64,000 nucleotides of DNA from Bacillus_AB infantis_B (lineage in GTDB: Bacteria; Bacillota; Bacilli; Bacillales; Cytobacillaceae): NCBI RefSeq assembly GCF_008180445.1, contig NZ_VTER01000006.1, positions 186,001-250,000 of the forward strand. The letters run 5' to 3'. A program made the translations under genes and the position numbers. Of this stretch, positions 7,950 through 15,185 are shown in pieces. The number at the start of each line of letters is the position of its first letter. Positions within the stretch are counted from its first letter, which is position 1. The notes under the pieces were generated by a model. The model did not search any database. It worked only from the letters and a program-made list of their open reading frames with translations, and had not been told where the DNA came from.

Positions 7950-7974
7950 TTACCCTGCACAAAACCCAGTAAAC
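7950..7974 (-). promoter_or_regulatory. SigB-type promoter of the YflT-like gene
   Basis: Minus strand: GTTTAC (7974-7969), 13-nt spacer, GGGTAA (7955-7950). The SigB consensus is GTTTAA-N12-14-GGGTAT, so 5/6 bases match in each box. The downstream gene is of a family known to be SigB-controlled. Confidence 0.65.
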
Positions 7975-8038
7975 ACAGGTATTTATTCTCTTCTCATATA
8001 GATAACAAAATTATAGAAAATGTTATTTCCCAAATATC

Positions 8039-8653
8039 TTATCTGACATCAGAGTCAATCAGGCTGCCGAACAGAACAAATCTTTCAGGTGCATTTCCAA
8101 TATAGCCAAAAGGGTAGCAGGTTGTAACAGTCAGTGACGCTTCAGGCTTCGGGACGATGACTGTCCTGTCATCGGCATCGACAATCCTGATCTTTTCTAC
8201 CCTGTAGGTAAAGCTGCCTGCAGTTGTTTTAACCACCATCAGATCACCTTTTTTCACTTCACCAAGCCGGCGAAACACTGTGTCCCTGTGTCCGGATAAT
8301 ACACTGTTGTTATTCTCCCCGGGAAGAACACTTTCTGAAAAATGCCCCACTCCCTTTGCCAGCTGGTCCTCATCTGCTCCTTCAAAGACAGGAATGGCAA
8401 TCCCCAGCTTGGGAAAGGCTATTTCACCGAACTTCTCCCCGGCAGCAGGTTCCTCTGCATAAAGAGGTTCTGCTTTGCTTTTCTTTACTTCGTCCGCTTC
8501 TTTAGCGGGAACATCCTGATGAACTGCCTTTACCTCTTCAACCGCGGAATATCCTTTTACCCAGGTCACAGTATTGAATAGTGCCAGGGACAATCCTGAA
8601 ATGATCAGGATACAGCCAAGGAGCGGAACAATAAACTTGTTCCTTCTGCCCAT
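8039..8653 (-). CDS. Class D sortase
   Basis: 204-residue transpeptidase anchored by an N-terminal membrane helix (FIVPLLGCILIISGLSLALF). The catalytic His is in LSGHRDTVFRRLG (about residue 122), the Cys in LTVTTCYPFGYIGNAPERF (about 179) and the Arg in the same stretch, as in class D enzymes. It cleaves an LPXTA-like signal and links the protein to the cell wall. The start ATG overlaps the stop of the acidic surface protein gene (TGATG), which strongly suggests that this protein is its substrate. Confidence 0.93.
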   Translation of the reverse strand: MGRRNKFIVPLLGCILIISGLSLALFNTVTWVKGYSAVEEVKAVHQDVPAKEADEVKKSKAEPLYAEEPAAGEKFGEIAFPKLGIAIPVFEGADEDQLAKGVGHFSESVLPGENNNSVLSGHRDTVFRRLGEVKKGDLMVVKTTAGSFTYRVEKIRIVDADDRTVIVPKPEASLTVTTCYPFGYIGNAPERFVLFGSLIDSDVR

Positions 8654-9630
8654 CAGCGGTCACCGAATTTTCTCCTGGCAGCCAGCATCATTCCGCCCAG
8701 CATGGCCGCTCCCACACCAAGTAAAGTGTAAGAAAGGGAATCTGATGCCGTTTCAGGCATTTCTGCCCCTTTTTCGGTTTCGGCATTGCCTGGCGATTCA
8801 CTTGTATAGTATCTCAGTGCGTCGCCCAATTCATAAAGGAACTGGTAGTCCTCAGGAGTTTCCCCATACTCTTCCAGGAGCGATTTATATTCTTCTTCTG
8901 TCAGTCCGTATTCTTGAATCAATTCCATTTCATTTTCATCAGTCAGCACAGGACCCACTTTCGCTACCAGGTCTTCCAGCTGATCAAAATCGTCCAGGGT
9001 CATATCGTAATTATCATTTAAATAGGTATTGAATTCTTCCTCAGACCAGCCCAGAGGCTCCAAGTAGGTTTCCTCTACCCTTGACATGAAGACATCATCG
9101 TTCTCATCTGAGTCCGGCTTATTATTAACGGTTCCTTCAATTGTTTCATCAGTCTTTTCCGGCTCAGTACTTTCGTCTGATTCGTCCGATTCATCAGATC
9201 CATCTGTTTCTTCATCCGTTATATTGATAGGCTCATACCCTTCATCCAGCAGGGCATTTTCAAGGTCACCGGCAAAATAGATATTATCCCGGTTCTCGTA
9301 CTGATCGAGCATAGCGACAAGCCCTGCACTATCAAGATCGTATTTTTCCAAAATATCAAGTATGTTCTGGTCCCCTCTGTCACCATTGGCAATGGAGTCC
9401 AGATCAATTGGTTCACCAAGGTCACCCTCAAGGTCTCCGACGGTGTCATAATCAGCTAAGGAAGTTCCATAGTTTTCTTCCAAATAGTTATTCCAGTCCT
9501 CTTCTGTCCATCCAGTCAATGCAGGATATTGATCCTTCACCTCATCATATTCCACTGCACCTGCAAAATGGGGAGCAGTTCCCAAGGCCAGAGTTGAAGC
9601 AACTGCTGCTGTCATTATCTGTTTTTTCAC
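8653..9630 (-). CDS. Processed acidic surface protein (LPXTA-like sorting signal)
   Basis: 325-residue exported protein, extremely rich in Asp and Glu. GTG start at 9630 sits 8 nt behind AGGAGG and begins the signal peptide KKQIMTAAVASTLALGTAPH; longer readings lack a ribosome site. Two related modules, each beginning YPALTGWTEEDWNNYL or YLEPLGWSEEEFNTYL, are joined by an acidic Ser/Asp linker (DESDESDEST). The C-terminus has the sorting motif MPETAS, a hydrophobic helix and RRKFGDR. This matches the family called processed acidic surface protein, whose members sit next to class D sortases. Its function at the surface is unknown; metal or cation binding is a guess from charge. Confidence 0.88.
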   Translation of the reverse strand: MKKQIMTAAVASTLALGTAPHFAGAVEYDEVKDQYPALTGWTEEDWNNYLEENYGTSLADYDTVGDLEGDLGEPIDLDSIANGDRGDQNILDILEKYDLDSAGLVAMLDQYENRDNIYFAGDLENALLDEGYEPINITDEETDGSDESDESDESTEPEKTDETIEGTVNNKPDSDENDDVFMSRVEETYLEPLGWSEEEFNTYLNDNYDMTLDDFDQLEDLVAKVGPVLTDENEMELIQEYGLTEEEYKSLLEEYGETPEDYQFLYELGDALRYYTSESPGNAETEKGAEMPETASDSLSYTLLGVGAAMLGGMMLAARRKFGDR

Positions 9631-9779
9631 ACTTGACTCCTCCTTTTTTAATACTTTTGGCACCTTTGCTGGAAGCACATTTTTCACTGCCAAAATAAAT
9701 AAAAGCCAATCTATGTTGTTTGGCCTATACTTCACAGTTACCCGTAAGAATTACGATAAAACGGGAAATTGGCATTTGG

Positions 9780-9930
9780 AGCCAGGGGGTCAGGTCCAGT
9801 GGCCCAGAATGCCACGGGGTGAGAGCCACGGGGTCAGGGTGAGCCAGGGGGTCTGGCCCTGTGGCCCAAAGAGCCGCGCGGTCAGGGTGTGCCAGGGGGT
9901 CTGACCCCCTGGCCCAACCCCCTGGCCCAA
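9780..9930. repeat. GC-rich palindromic repeat cluster (GGGGTCAGG / CCCCTGGCCC)
   Basis: The 400-bp gene-free stretch 9631-10030 contains, after the acidic-protein promoter area, about 150 bp of repeated GCCAGGGGGTC and TGGCCCA words. One copy is a perfect 11-bp palindrome, GCCAGGGGGTC-T-GACCCCCTGGC (9891-9913). Base composition differs sharply from the flanks. Apparent reading frames here are by-products of the repeat. A related block lies at 12007-12070, on the other side of the IS110 element. Confidence 0.7.
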
Positions 9931-9953
9931 AACCAATTATGTGCAAACAAAAA

Positions 9954-10006
9954 GGTGCCCTGCCCCTGCTTTCAGTATCGCTCTAACACAGCAGGGGACG
10001 GGCACC
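9954..10006. repeat. Long hairpin of the GGGGACAGGCACC type
   Basis: Arms GGTGCCCTGCCCCTGCT (9954-9970) and AGCAGGGGACGGGCACC (9990-10006) pair over 17 bp with two mismatches around a 19-nt loop. It could terminate the small minus-strand gene from 10204, or be a dispersed extragenic repeat. T-runs are weak on both strands. Confidence 0.5.
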
Positions 10007-10030
10007 TATTGGATTTTTTCATAAATACCT

Positions 10031-10204
10031 TTACTCTTCTGAAATCGATTTATCAATCCTATTCTGTATTTTTTTCAGTGTGTTATTGATATTATTCAGG
10101 CTCAATAATATAAAACCCAGCATAATAAAAGTCACAATTTCCCCTGTGAAAAAAGATGCAATTGCTAAGATCACAAAATATAAGCTATACCACCAATTGC
10201 TCAT
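10031..10204 (-). CDS. Small membrane protein, 57 aa
   Basis: MSNWWYSLYFVILAIASFFT begins the protein, and a second hydrophobic stretch (EIVTFIMLGFILLSL) follows. The C-terminal tail is a polar helix (NNTLKKIQNRIDKSISEE). GGGAGG lies 7 nt before ATG 10204. The arrangement, two hairpin-like helices plus a coiled tail, resembles short phage-holin or BhlA-like proteins but no family can be named. It lies next to the left end of the IS110 element, which may have separated it from its promoter. Confidence 0.6.
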   Translation of the reverse strand: MSNWWYSLYFVILAIASFFTGEIVTFIMLGFILLSLNNINNTLKKIQNRIDKSISEE

Positions 10205-10267
10205 CACAAAGCCTCCCTCTATAAATATTGATTTATCAACGGTTTGAGCCGTTAATGGGGTGTCAAA

Positions 10268-10592
10268 AAAATAATTTTCGACACGAACTCTAACAGTTTT
10301 TTTCTTTTATGTGAAACTATTCCAACATGTGGGTACGCTACGCGGTCACCACTGTTTAAATATGGTAAGTGGTGGTTAGGAAATATACGATGCACAATGG
10401 ATCTCTGCGTAGCTTATGATGACGTACCCTCCCATGTCTCTGGGCATCAGTGTGCCTACATTCCTTCGTTCGGTCTAGTCATAAGGCAGAGGCTAGCGAA
10501 GCTCCTTTAGGGACTCTGGGTCGAATGGATAAAATAGTGCCAGCTTCTCCGTGTCATCCAGTTGTCTAGGTCTCATTAAGGGATGCAGGGTC
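10268..10592 (-). ncRNA. Candidate bridge RNA (seekRNA) region of the IS110-family element
   Basis: The non-coding stretch downstream of the transposase has strong helix potential. GGGTACG (10331-10337) pairs with CGTACCC (10423-10429); directly inside it GCTACGC (10337-10343) pairs with GCGTAGC (10407-10413); and CACCACT (10347-10353) pairs with AGTGGTG (10368-10374) around a 14-nt loop. CAGAG/CTCTG and CCCA/TGGG hairpins lie upstream in the same RNA. IS110-family transposases use a bridge RNA encoded in the non-coding end, and in the IS1111 subgroup this is the downstream end. The RNA limits are not determined. Confidence 0.45.
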
Positions 10593-11870
10593 TTATGCAG
10601 CCTCTTCGAGACTTGGAATATCCCTCATCATTCGCTGTGTATCAAATGCTCTGTGCTTCGTGCTTATACCATGCAAAACTTTTAATAGCTTCCCGCATAG
10701 AACCACGATGGATTGCTTCTTACGCAATGGATTAACCTTACGGTTTGTATAGTACTCATGAAGCTTTCTAAAGGCTTCGTTGTGGCGAATCATTGGCATC
10801 ATGACTCGGAATAGGAGGGCTCGCAACTTTCTCCTTCCCCGTTTAGAGATGCGTTTTTTCCCTTTATGCTCTCCGGATGAGTTCTCACGCAGCGTCAATC
10901 CCGCAAGTTTAATGATTTGGCGTGGATCTTCGTAGTGTGAAAAGCTTCCGATTTCAGCTAGTAGGTCAACGATGGTGGCATCTCCAAGCCCAGGTACCGT
11001 TGATAGCCATTCATATTCTACAGATGTTTTTACAAGTGTATCTAAATGGCGGGTAATGCTTTCAATATCCTGTTCAAGTTGATGATAACGGCGGACAAGC
11101 GTGGCAATTTCAATACGGGCCATCTGGTGTCCTTCTGTTACTCCAATTGAACTGGCAGCGACTTCAATAAGACGCACTGCTTTTGGTTTTTGGGGGGATT
11201 TGAGCCCCTCGGCGTTTCGATAAAGGGATAAAACTTCATCGGGTTGTTTCTGGTGTAGATCACTCGGAAAAGGCGTGCATTGAAGTGCAGCCAATGCCAT
11301 TTTTCCGAATGACGGAAATACTTGGACAAACTCAGGGAAATAACGATCCAGCCAGCGAATCATCCTATTTTTGACAGCGCCCAATTCCTCTGTCAGTTTA
11401 CCTTTGAACGATGACCCAACGCGGAGTTCAGCCTCCATGCCTTTCAGGATGCGCGGATAGCTAAAGCGCCCATCTTTTACTAGACGAGCAATGACCAATG
11501 CATCCTTACGGTCGTTTTTAGTTGGCAAATTATCATCCAACTCTTTTGATCGCTTAACATGCATAGGATTAACCATGGCTAGGGGGATTCCCCGTTCCTC
11601 TAGAAAATAGGCTAGGTTGAGCCAGTAGTGTCCCGTAGGTTCAATCCCTACAATCACTTCTGTTTTGGCGTTCTCTTTCATGGAGGCCAAAATACGTTGA
11701 TAGAAAAGCTCAAAACCATTTTCTAACTGGGAAACTGAGAAGGATTTCTGAAGCACTCTTCCTCGGTCATCTACAAAGCAAGCATAGTGAGTCCGCTTGG
11801 CAATGTCGATTCCAATCACAAGTGTATTTTCGGTGACTTGATTAATTTTCTGATTTTGTTTAAAATCCAT
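10593..11870 (-). CDS. IS110-family transposase (DEDD recombinase)
   Basis: 425 residues, full length for the family. The N-terminal RuvC-like DEDD domain shows VIGIDIAKRTHYACF (first Asp, about residue 21), VIGIEPTGHYW (Glu, about 104) and NDRKDALVIARL (Asp-Asp, about 149-152). The C-terminal Transposase_20 domain has LSTVPGLGDATIVDLLAEIG and the conserved serine region AGLTLRENSSGEHKGKKRI (about residues 335-353). No frameshift, so the element may be active. The ATG at 11870 follows an AAGGAGG site. It excises and inserts through a circular intermediate guided by the element RNA. Confidence 0.95.
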   Translation of the reverse strand: MDFKQNQKINQVTENTLVIGIDIAKRTHYACFVDDRGRVLQKSFSVSQLENGFELFYQRILASMKENAKTEVIVGIEPTGHYWLNLAYFLEERGIPLAMVNPMHVKRSKELDDNLPTKNDRKDALVIARLVKDGRFSYPRILKGMEAELRVGSSFKGKLTEELGAVKNRMIRWLDRYFPEFVQVFPSFGKMALAALQCTPFPSDLHQKQPDEVLSLYRNAEGLKSPQKPKAVRLIEVAASSIGVTEGHQMARIEIATLVRRYHQLEQDIESITRHLDTLVKTSVEYEWLSTVPGLGDATIVDLLAEIGSFSHYEDPRQIIKLAGLTLRENSSGEHKGKKRISKRGRRKLRALLFRVMMPMIRHNEAFRKLHEYYTNRKVNPLRKKQSIVVLCGKLLKVLHGISTKHRAFDTQRMMRDIPSLEEAA

Positions 11871-12006
11871 TAAGGAGTCCTCCTTGGTTAACTAAGTTAG
11901 GGGTCATATCGGCGCACGATTTGACACCCCGTATCATACCAAGAGGGCTCTTTTTTGTTCAAGGCCCCGAAAATCCTTCTAACAGGAATGCTCCTTTTTG
12001 AGAGCA

Positions 12007-12070
12007 GGGGAGCCGAGGGGACAGGTCCCTTGGCCCAACCGGCGAGAACGGCAGAAGAGGCCTGACCCCT
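12007..12070. repeat. Second GC-rich GGGGACAGGTCCC-type repeat block
   Basis: GAGGGGACAGGTCCCTTGGCC contains the palindrome GGGACAGGTCCC, and the block ends GGCCTGACCCCT. The words match the cluster at 9780-9930. The two blocks flank the IS110 element, so the element may have inserted inside a longer repeat region. Confidence 0.5.
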
Positions 12071-12098
12071 ATCTCCTTATCTGAATGATTTATCTAAA

Positions 12099-12489
12099 TT
12101 AAAGCCGCTGCTCCTCAATCAAATCAATATTCCTCTTATGTATGGCATAATTCTGAATTTGCTTTCCTATGTTTGCATAGAGCTGAATATCTCCCAGCCG
12201 CGATAATGCTATCCACTTTACGCCCGTCTGATTAGGGTCTGGCTGTTCTGGCATCCTTGCAGCCGAGCCGCTTAGTTTAGTACATTCAAACATCATCACC
12301 AGGGTATGGACCGGCCCATATTTTTCGCCATTTAGTTGCGGTGCATATTCATAGACAAAGGCCAATGGGCCGACCTCCACTTCTATGCACGCTTCTTCTT
12401 TAGCTTCTCTTTTCACAGCATCTGTTATAGTCTCGCCAGGCTCCACACCTCCTGCAGGCAAATCATACAAGATACCCCTGTTTGGATCG
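12099..12489 (-). pseudogene. NUDIX hydrolase, N-terminus lost at an insertion sequence
   Basis: About 130 codons of a NUDIX hydrolase. The NUDIX box is intact: GGVEPGETITDAVKREAKEE followed by AC. The open frame continues upstream through DPNRGILYDLPA until it meets the insertion sequence at about 12490. The first 30 or so residues (first beta strands) are missing, and they are not found on the far side of the IS, where an unrelated gene ends only 26 bp from the IS tip. The gene is therefore truncated, either by IS-linked deletion or by a scaffold misjoin. The fragment could start at the internal ATG 12470, but the fold would be incomplete. Confidence 0.8.
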
Positions 12490-12768
12490 TCGTATTGTCA
12501 AAACTTTTATAAGAAATAGGCTATAAAATCCTATCAGAGAGGGCTTTTTAAGCAAAAAAATTGCCACCCCCTGAATTCTGAAGATAATTGAGGTTACCAC
12601 ACACCCAATTCCCAGAAAGGAAGTGACAAGTTGTACCCTCAAATTATAACCTATTTATTAACTTTTATTAAGTACCAAGATCAAATTCTGCGAACTCTTC
12701 TCACCCTGCTTATCGGCAAAAATATGTTTGATAAGCCCAAGGAACAGCCGGTGAACCAGCCTTACCGA
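12490..12768 (+). repeat. 279-bp direct duplication of the IS left end joined by a single N
   Basis: Bases 12490-12768 recur at 12770-13048 with a constant offset of 280 and one N (12769) between the copies. No mismatch was noticed. The copy contains the IS left end and the transposase N-terminal codons up to LIGKNMFDKPKEQPVNQPYR. The N at the junction makes a contig-overlap artefact more likely than a biological duplication. Confidence 0.85.
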
Positions 12769-12910
12769 NTCGTATTGTCAAAACTTTTATAAGAAATAGG
12801 CTATAAAATCCTATCAGAGAGGGCTTTTTAAGCAAAAAAATTGCCACCCCCTGAATTCTGAAGATAATTGAGGTTACCACACACCCAATTCCCAGAAAGG
12901 AAGTGACAAG

Positions 12911-14347
12911 TTGTACCCTCAAATTATAACCTATTTATTAACTTTTATTAAGTACCAAGATCAAATTCTGCGAACTCTTCTCACCCTGCTTATCGGCAAA
13001 AATATGTTTGATAAGCCCAAGGAACAGCCGGTGAACCAGCCTTACCGAAAGCTTCAGGTAGATGACCTTCCGGTCATTGAAACCTTGCAAAAGTTGGATT
13101 ACAAAGTGCTTCTGTCGNAGTATTCCGAGCAGAAAGGAAAGCCAATGAAGCCGGTAAGGCGCCATGCCAACACTAAAACGTCCGTACCGTCCAATGTAAT
13201 CTGCCCAAAGTGTGGTGCTCCGGNAGATTACCTTTATGCCAATAATGGAGGCAAGGGGCAGTATCAGTGCAAGGTGTGTGCATGTGTGTTCAATCAAAAA
13301 AACCAGTTTTCCAAGGAAGTCATCCTGAAATGCCCTCATTGCTTGAAAACTCTTGAAAAAGTAAAAGAACGAAAAGATTTTGATGTCTACAAGTGTAAGA
13401 ATAATGCGTGCACCTTCTACAAACGGAACCTGAATGGACTTACGTCCAAAGAGAAAAAACGGTTTAAGGAAAACCCTCAGGCTTTCAAGATGCGTTATGT
13501 TTTTCGCCAGTTCCACATTGATTACAAGCCACTTTCCAAGCAGTCATCTAAGAAGCCAAAGGTTGATTTATCAAGGCTTTATGTGTCGCCTCACACGCTG
13601 GGCCTTATCCTGACTTACCATGTGAATTATGGACTGTCAGCGCGCCGAACAGCCGCCATAATGAAGGATGTTCATGGCCTGGATATATCCCACCAAAGCA
13701 TCCTGAATTATGAGAACAGCGTAGCGTTACTTCTCAANCCGTATGTGGATCATTATCCTTACGAGCTCTCTGACCAATTCTGCGGCGACGAAACTTATAT
13801 CCGGGTCGGTGGCCGCTGGCACTATCTGTTCTTCTTCTTCGATGCGGTGAAGAAGATTATCCTGGCCTATCCGGTCTCCCGTAACCGGGATACACAAACA
13901 GCGATCCTGGCCATTGATGAAGTCTTGATGAAGTTAAAAAAGATTCCAGAAGACTTGACCTTCGTCGTTGATGGCAACCCCATTTACTTATTAGCCCAGC
14001 AATTCTTTGCCCAGCATAAGATTTCGTTTGATATCAAGCAGGTAATTGGGTTGACGAACGAAGATCCCGTATCGACCGAATACCGGCCATTAAAGCAGAT
14101 CATCGAACGGCTGAACCGGACCTTCAAAGGATCCTACCGTCAAACGCACGGCTTTGGATCCGAACACGGTTCCGTTTCCTACGTGACATTGTTTGTGGCG
14201 TATTTTAACTTCTTACGTCCGCACTCAGCGCTGGAAGGAAAAGTGCCGGTCCTTCAGCCAGAACTTCTTCAGCTGCCGAATATGCCTGCCAGATGGGCAA
14301 AGCTGATTGGTTTAGCCCAGGGTTGGATCGAGGAGCAGGCGGCCTAG
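12911..14347 (+). CDS. DDE transposase with N-terminal zinc ribbons
   Basis: 478 residues. The N-terminal half holds two zinc-ribbon pairs (CPKCGA...CKVC and CPHC...CKNNAC, about residues 96-165). The rve-like catalytic domain follows, with QFCGDETYIRVGGRWHYL (first Asp, about 290), LTFVVDGNPIYLLAQ (second Asp) and LKQIIERLNRTFKGSYR (Glu), close to IS6-type transposases in pattern. Start is TTG 12911, 7 nt behind AAAGGAAG; ATG 13004 has no ribosome site. Three residues are undetermined because of Ns, but the frame is open throughout. The IS family cannot be fixed by eye. Confidence 0.85.
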   Translation: MYPQIITYLLTFIKYQDQILRTLLTLLIGKNMFDKPKEQPVNQPYRKLQVDDLPVIETLQKLDYKVLLSXYSEQKGKPMKPVRRHANTKTSVPSNVICPKCGAPXDYLYANNGGKGQYQCKVCACVFNQKNQFSKEVILKCPHCLKTLEKVKERKDFDVYKCKNNACTFYKRNLNGLTSKEKKRFKENPQAFKMRYVFRQFHIDYKPLSKQSSKKPKVDLSRLYVSPHTLGLILTYHVNYGLSARRTAAIMKDVHGLDISHQSILNYENSVALLLXPYVDHYPYELSDQFCGDETYIRVGGRWHYLFFFFDAVKKIILAYPVSRNRDTQTAILAIDEVLMKLKKIPEDLTFVVDGNPIYLLAQQFFAQHKISFDIKQVIGLTNEDPVSTEYRPLKQIIERLNRTFKGSYRQTHGFGSEHGSVSYVTLFVAYFNFLRPHSALEGKVPVLQPELLQLPNMPARWAKLIGLAQGWIEEQAA

Positions 14348-14390
14348 CTTTTGTTTAGCAGAGCCCTTAACCAGCATTCGGCGAAGCGAA

Positions 14391-14515
14391 CTCTTGACAA
14401 ACCGAACTTGCCAATGGTTTAAAATGGTAAAACCAAGGGCTTATTTGGCATGCCTTCTTTTGTCCCCTTCGCCCTTGACGAACACTTCCCAAACCATTGG
14501 CGTGTTTGTCAAGAG
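14391..14515 (+). other. Three-tier nested hairpin in the IS right end
   Basis: Outer arm CTCTTGACAAAC (14391-14402) pairs perfectly with 14504-14515. CCAATGGTTT (14411-14420) pairs perfectly with 14491-14500. CAAGGGC (14434-14440) pairs with 14471-14477. The innermost loop holds GGCATGCC. It lies 44 bp after the transposase stop. It may be a structured RNA, a terminator-like block to outside transcription, or a transposition site. Confidence 0.6.
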
Positions 14516-14618
14516 CGATTGCGGCAGCGATTATGCCAGTTAAGTGAAAGAATCTTAACTTAGAATTGATTTTTCATAGAACTTTGACATTACCTAGGCA
14601 ATGCGCTTCTGTGCGGGA

Positions 14619-15170
14619 TTATACCTGTTTCTTATATAAAATTGAGATAGGAGCCATCTCCAGCATATATTCCTGCAGCAGCAGCTGGTGCATCGTTTTA
14701 TCATGGACGATCAGAAAGCATGCGTCGGCAACTTCTCTGCTTCCGACAGAAAGGCCGAGCTGTTCACCAACAGCAAAAGCGCCCATTGCCTGCTGGTTTA
14801 ACAGGAGAAGGTGATGCAGTGATTGCCAGGATCCTTTTGCACCTGCGAGGAAGTCCTGAAAAGATAATAAAGCTTCTTCCGCTTTGCCGATCACCGTGCC
14901 GAGAATCCGGTCTTTACGGTCATCTGCTGTTCGGCCGATAAAGCGAAAAAGATTTTCCGCACTTTCCGCGTGATGCTCCTGCGATTCCTGGATTTTTTCA
15001 ATAGCTTCCCTGATATGGGGCTCCCGGATTGCGGTCACAGCTTTTGCCAGCATAAACTCAAGAGCGGTTTGGGCTGTGAGGATATGTTCGAACCATTTTT
15101 CCATTTCATTTATCTGCATTTCAATATAATCTTCTCCCAGCTCAATAAGAATGGCCTTTTGTTCCTGCAT
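14619..15170 (-). CDS. Helical-bundle protein of ferritin-like appearance, 183 aa
   Basis: No family could be named. The protein is almost all helix, with Glu and His spaced as in ferritin-like four-helix bundles (EMQINEMEKWFEHIL near the start; IQESQEHHAESAENLFRFI in the middle; DKTMHQLLLQEYMLEM near the end). A metal-binding bundle is a reasonable guess. Start at ATG 15170, 8 nt behind GGAGG; the TTG at 15185 overlaps the ribosome site. It follows the sugar-dehydrogenase-like gene by 15 bp and is likely co-transcribed with it. Its 3' end is 26 bp from the IS tip, but the stop appears natural. Confidence 0.7.
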   Translation of the reverse strand: MQEQKAILIELGEDYIEMQINEMEKWFEHILTAQTALEFMLAKAVTAIREPHIREAIEKIQESQEHHAESAENLFRFIGRTADDRKDRILGTVIGKAEEALLSFQDFLAGAKGSWQSLHHLLLLNQQAMGAFAVGEQLGLSVGSREVADACFLIVHDKTMHQLLLQEYMLEMAPISILYKKQV

Positions 15171-15185
15171 ATTCATAACCTCCAA

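Larger units (their letters stand above)
10250..11937 (-). mobile_element. IS110-family insertion sequence (IS1111-like arrangement)
   Basis: One transposase gene with a long non-coding right end (about 330 bp) and a short left end. An 11-bp perfect inverted pair, GGGGTGTCAAA (10257-10267) and TTTGACACCCC (11920-11930), lies near both tips. Subterminal inverted repeats and a long non-coding stretch downstream of the transposase are features of the IS1111 subgroup. The exact ends are uncertain because this family makes no obvious target duplication. Both flanks carry related GC-rich repeats. Confidence 0.75.
12490..14592 (+). mobile_element. Insertion sequence with a zinc-ribbon DDE transposase, family not assigned
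   Basis: The left end TATTGTCAAAACTTTTATAA (12493 onward, repeated from 12773) and the right end (14571-14592, reverse complement TAATGTCAAAGTTCTATGAA) form imperfect terminal inverted repeats of about 24 bp. Between them lie a 478-codon transposase and, after its stop, a 125-bp nested hairpin. Four Ns fall in the element (12769, 13118, 13224, 13738), as expected when several near-identical copies were collapsed in a draft assembly. The real element is probably 12770-14592. Confidence 0.75.

Noticed and set aside
9086..9280. Plus-strand Ser-rich frame opposite the acidic surface protein
   Set aside because: Antisense image of the Asp/Ser linker codons of the real gene.
9713..9946. Reading frames on both strands in the GC-rich repeat block
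   Set aside because: They translate palindromic repeats (PDPLAHPD-like peptides) and have no ribosome sites.
12710..12922. Minus-strand 70-codon frame at the IS left end
   Set aside because: Created by the duplicated IS end and crosses the N at 12769.
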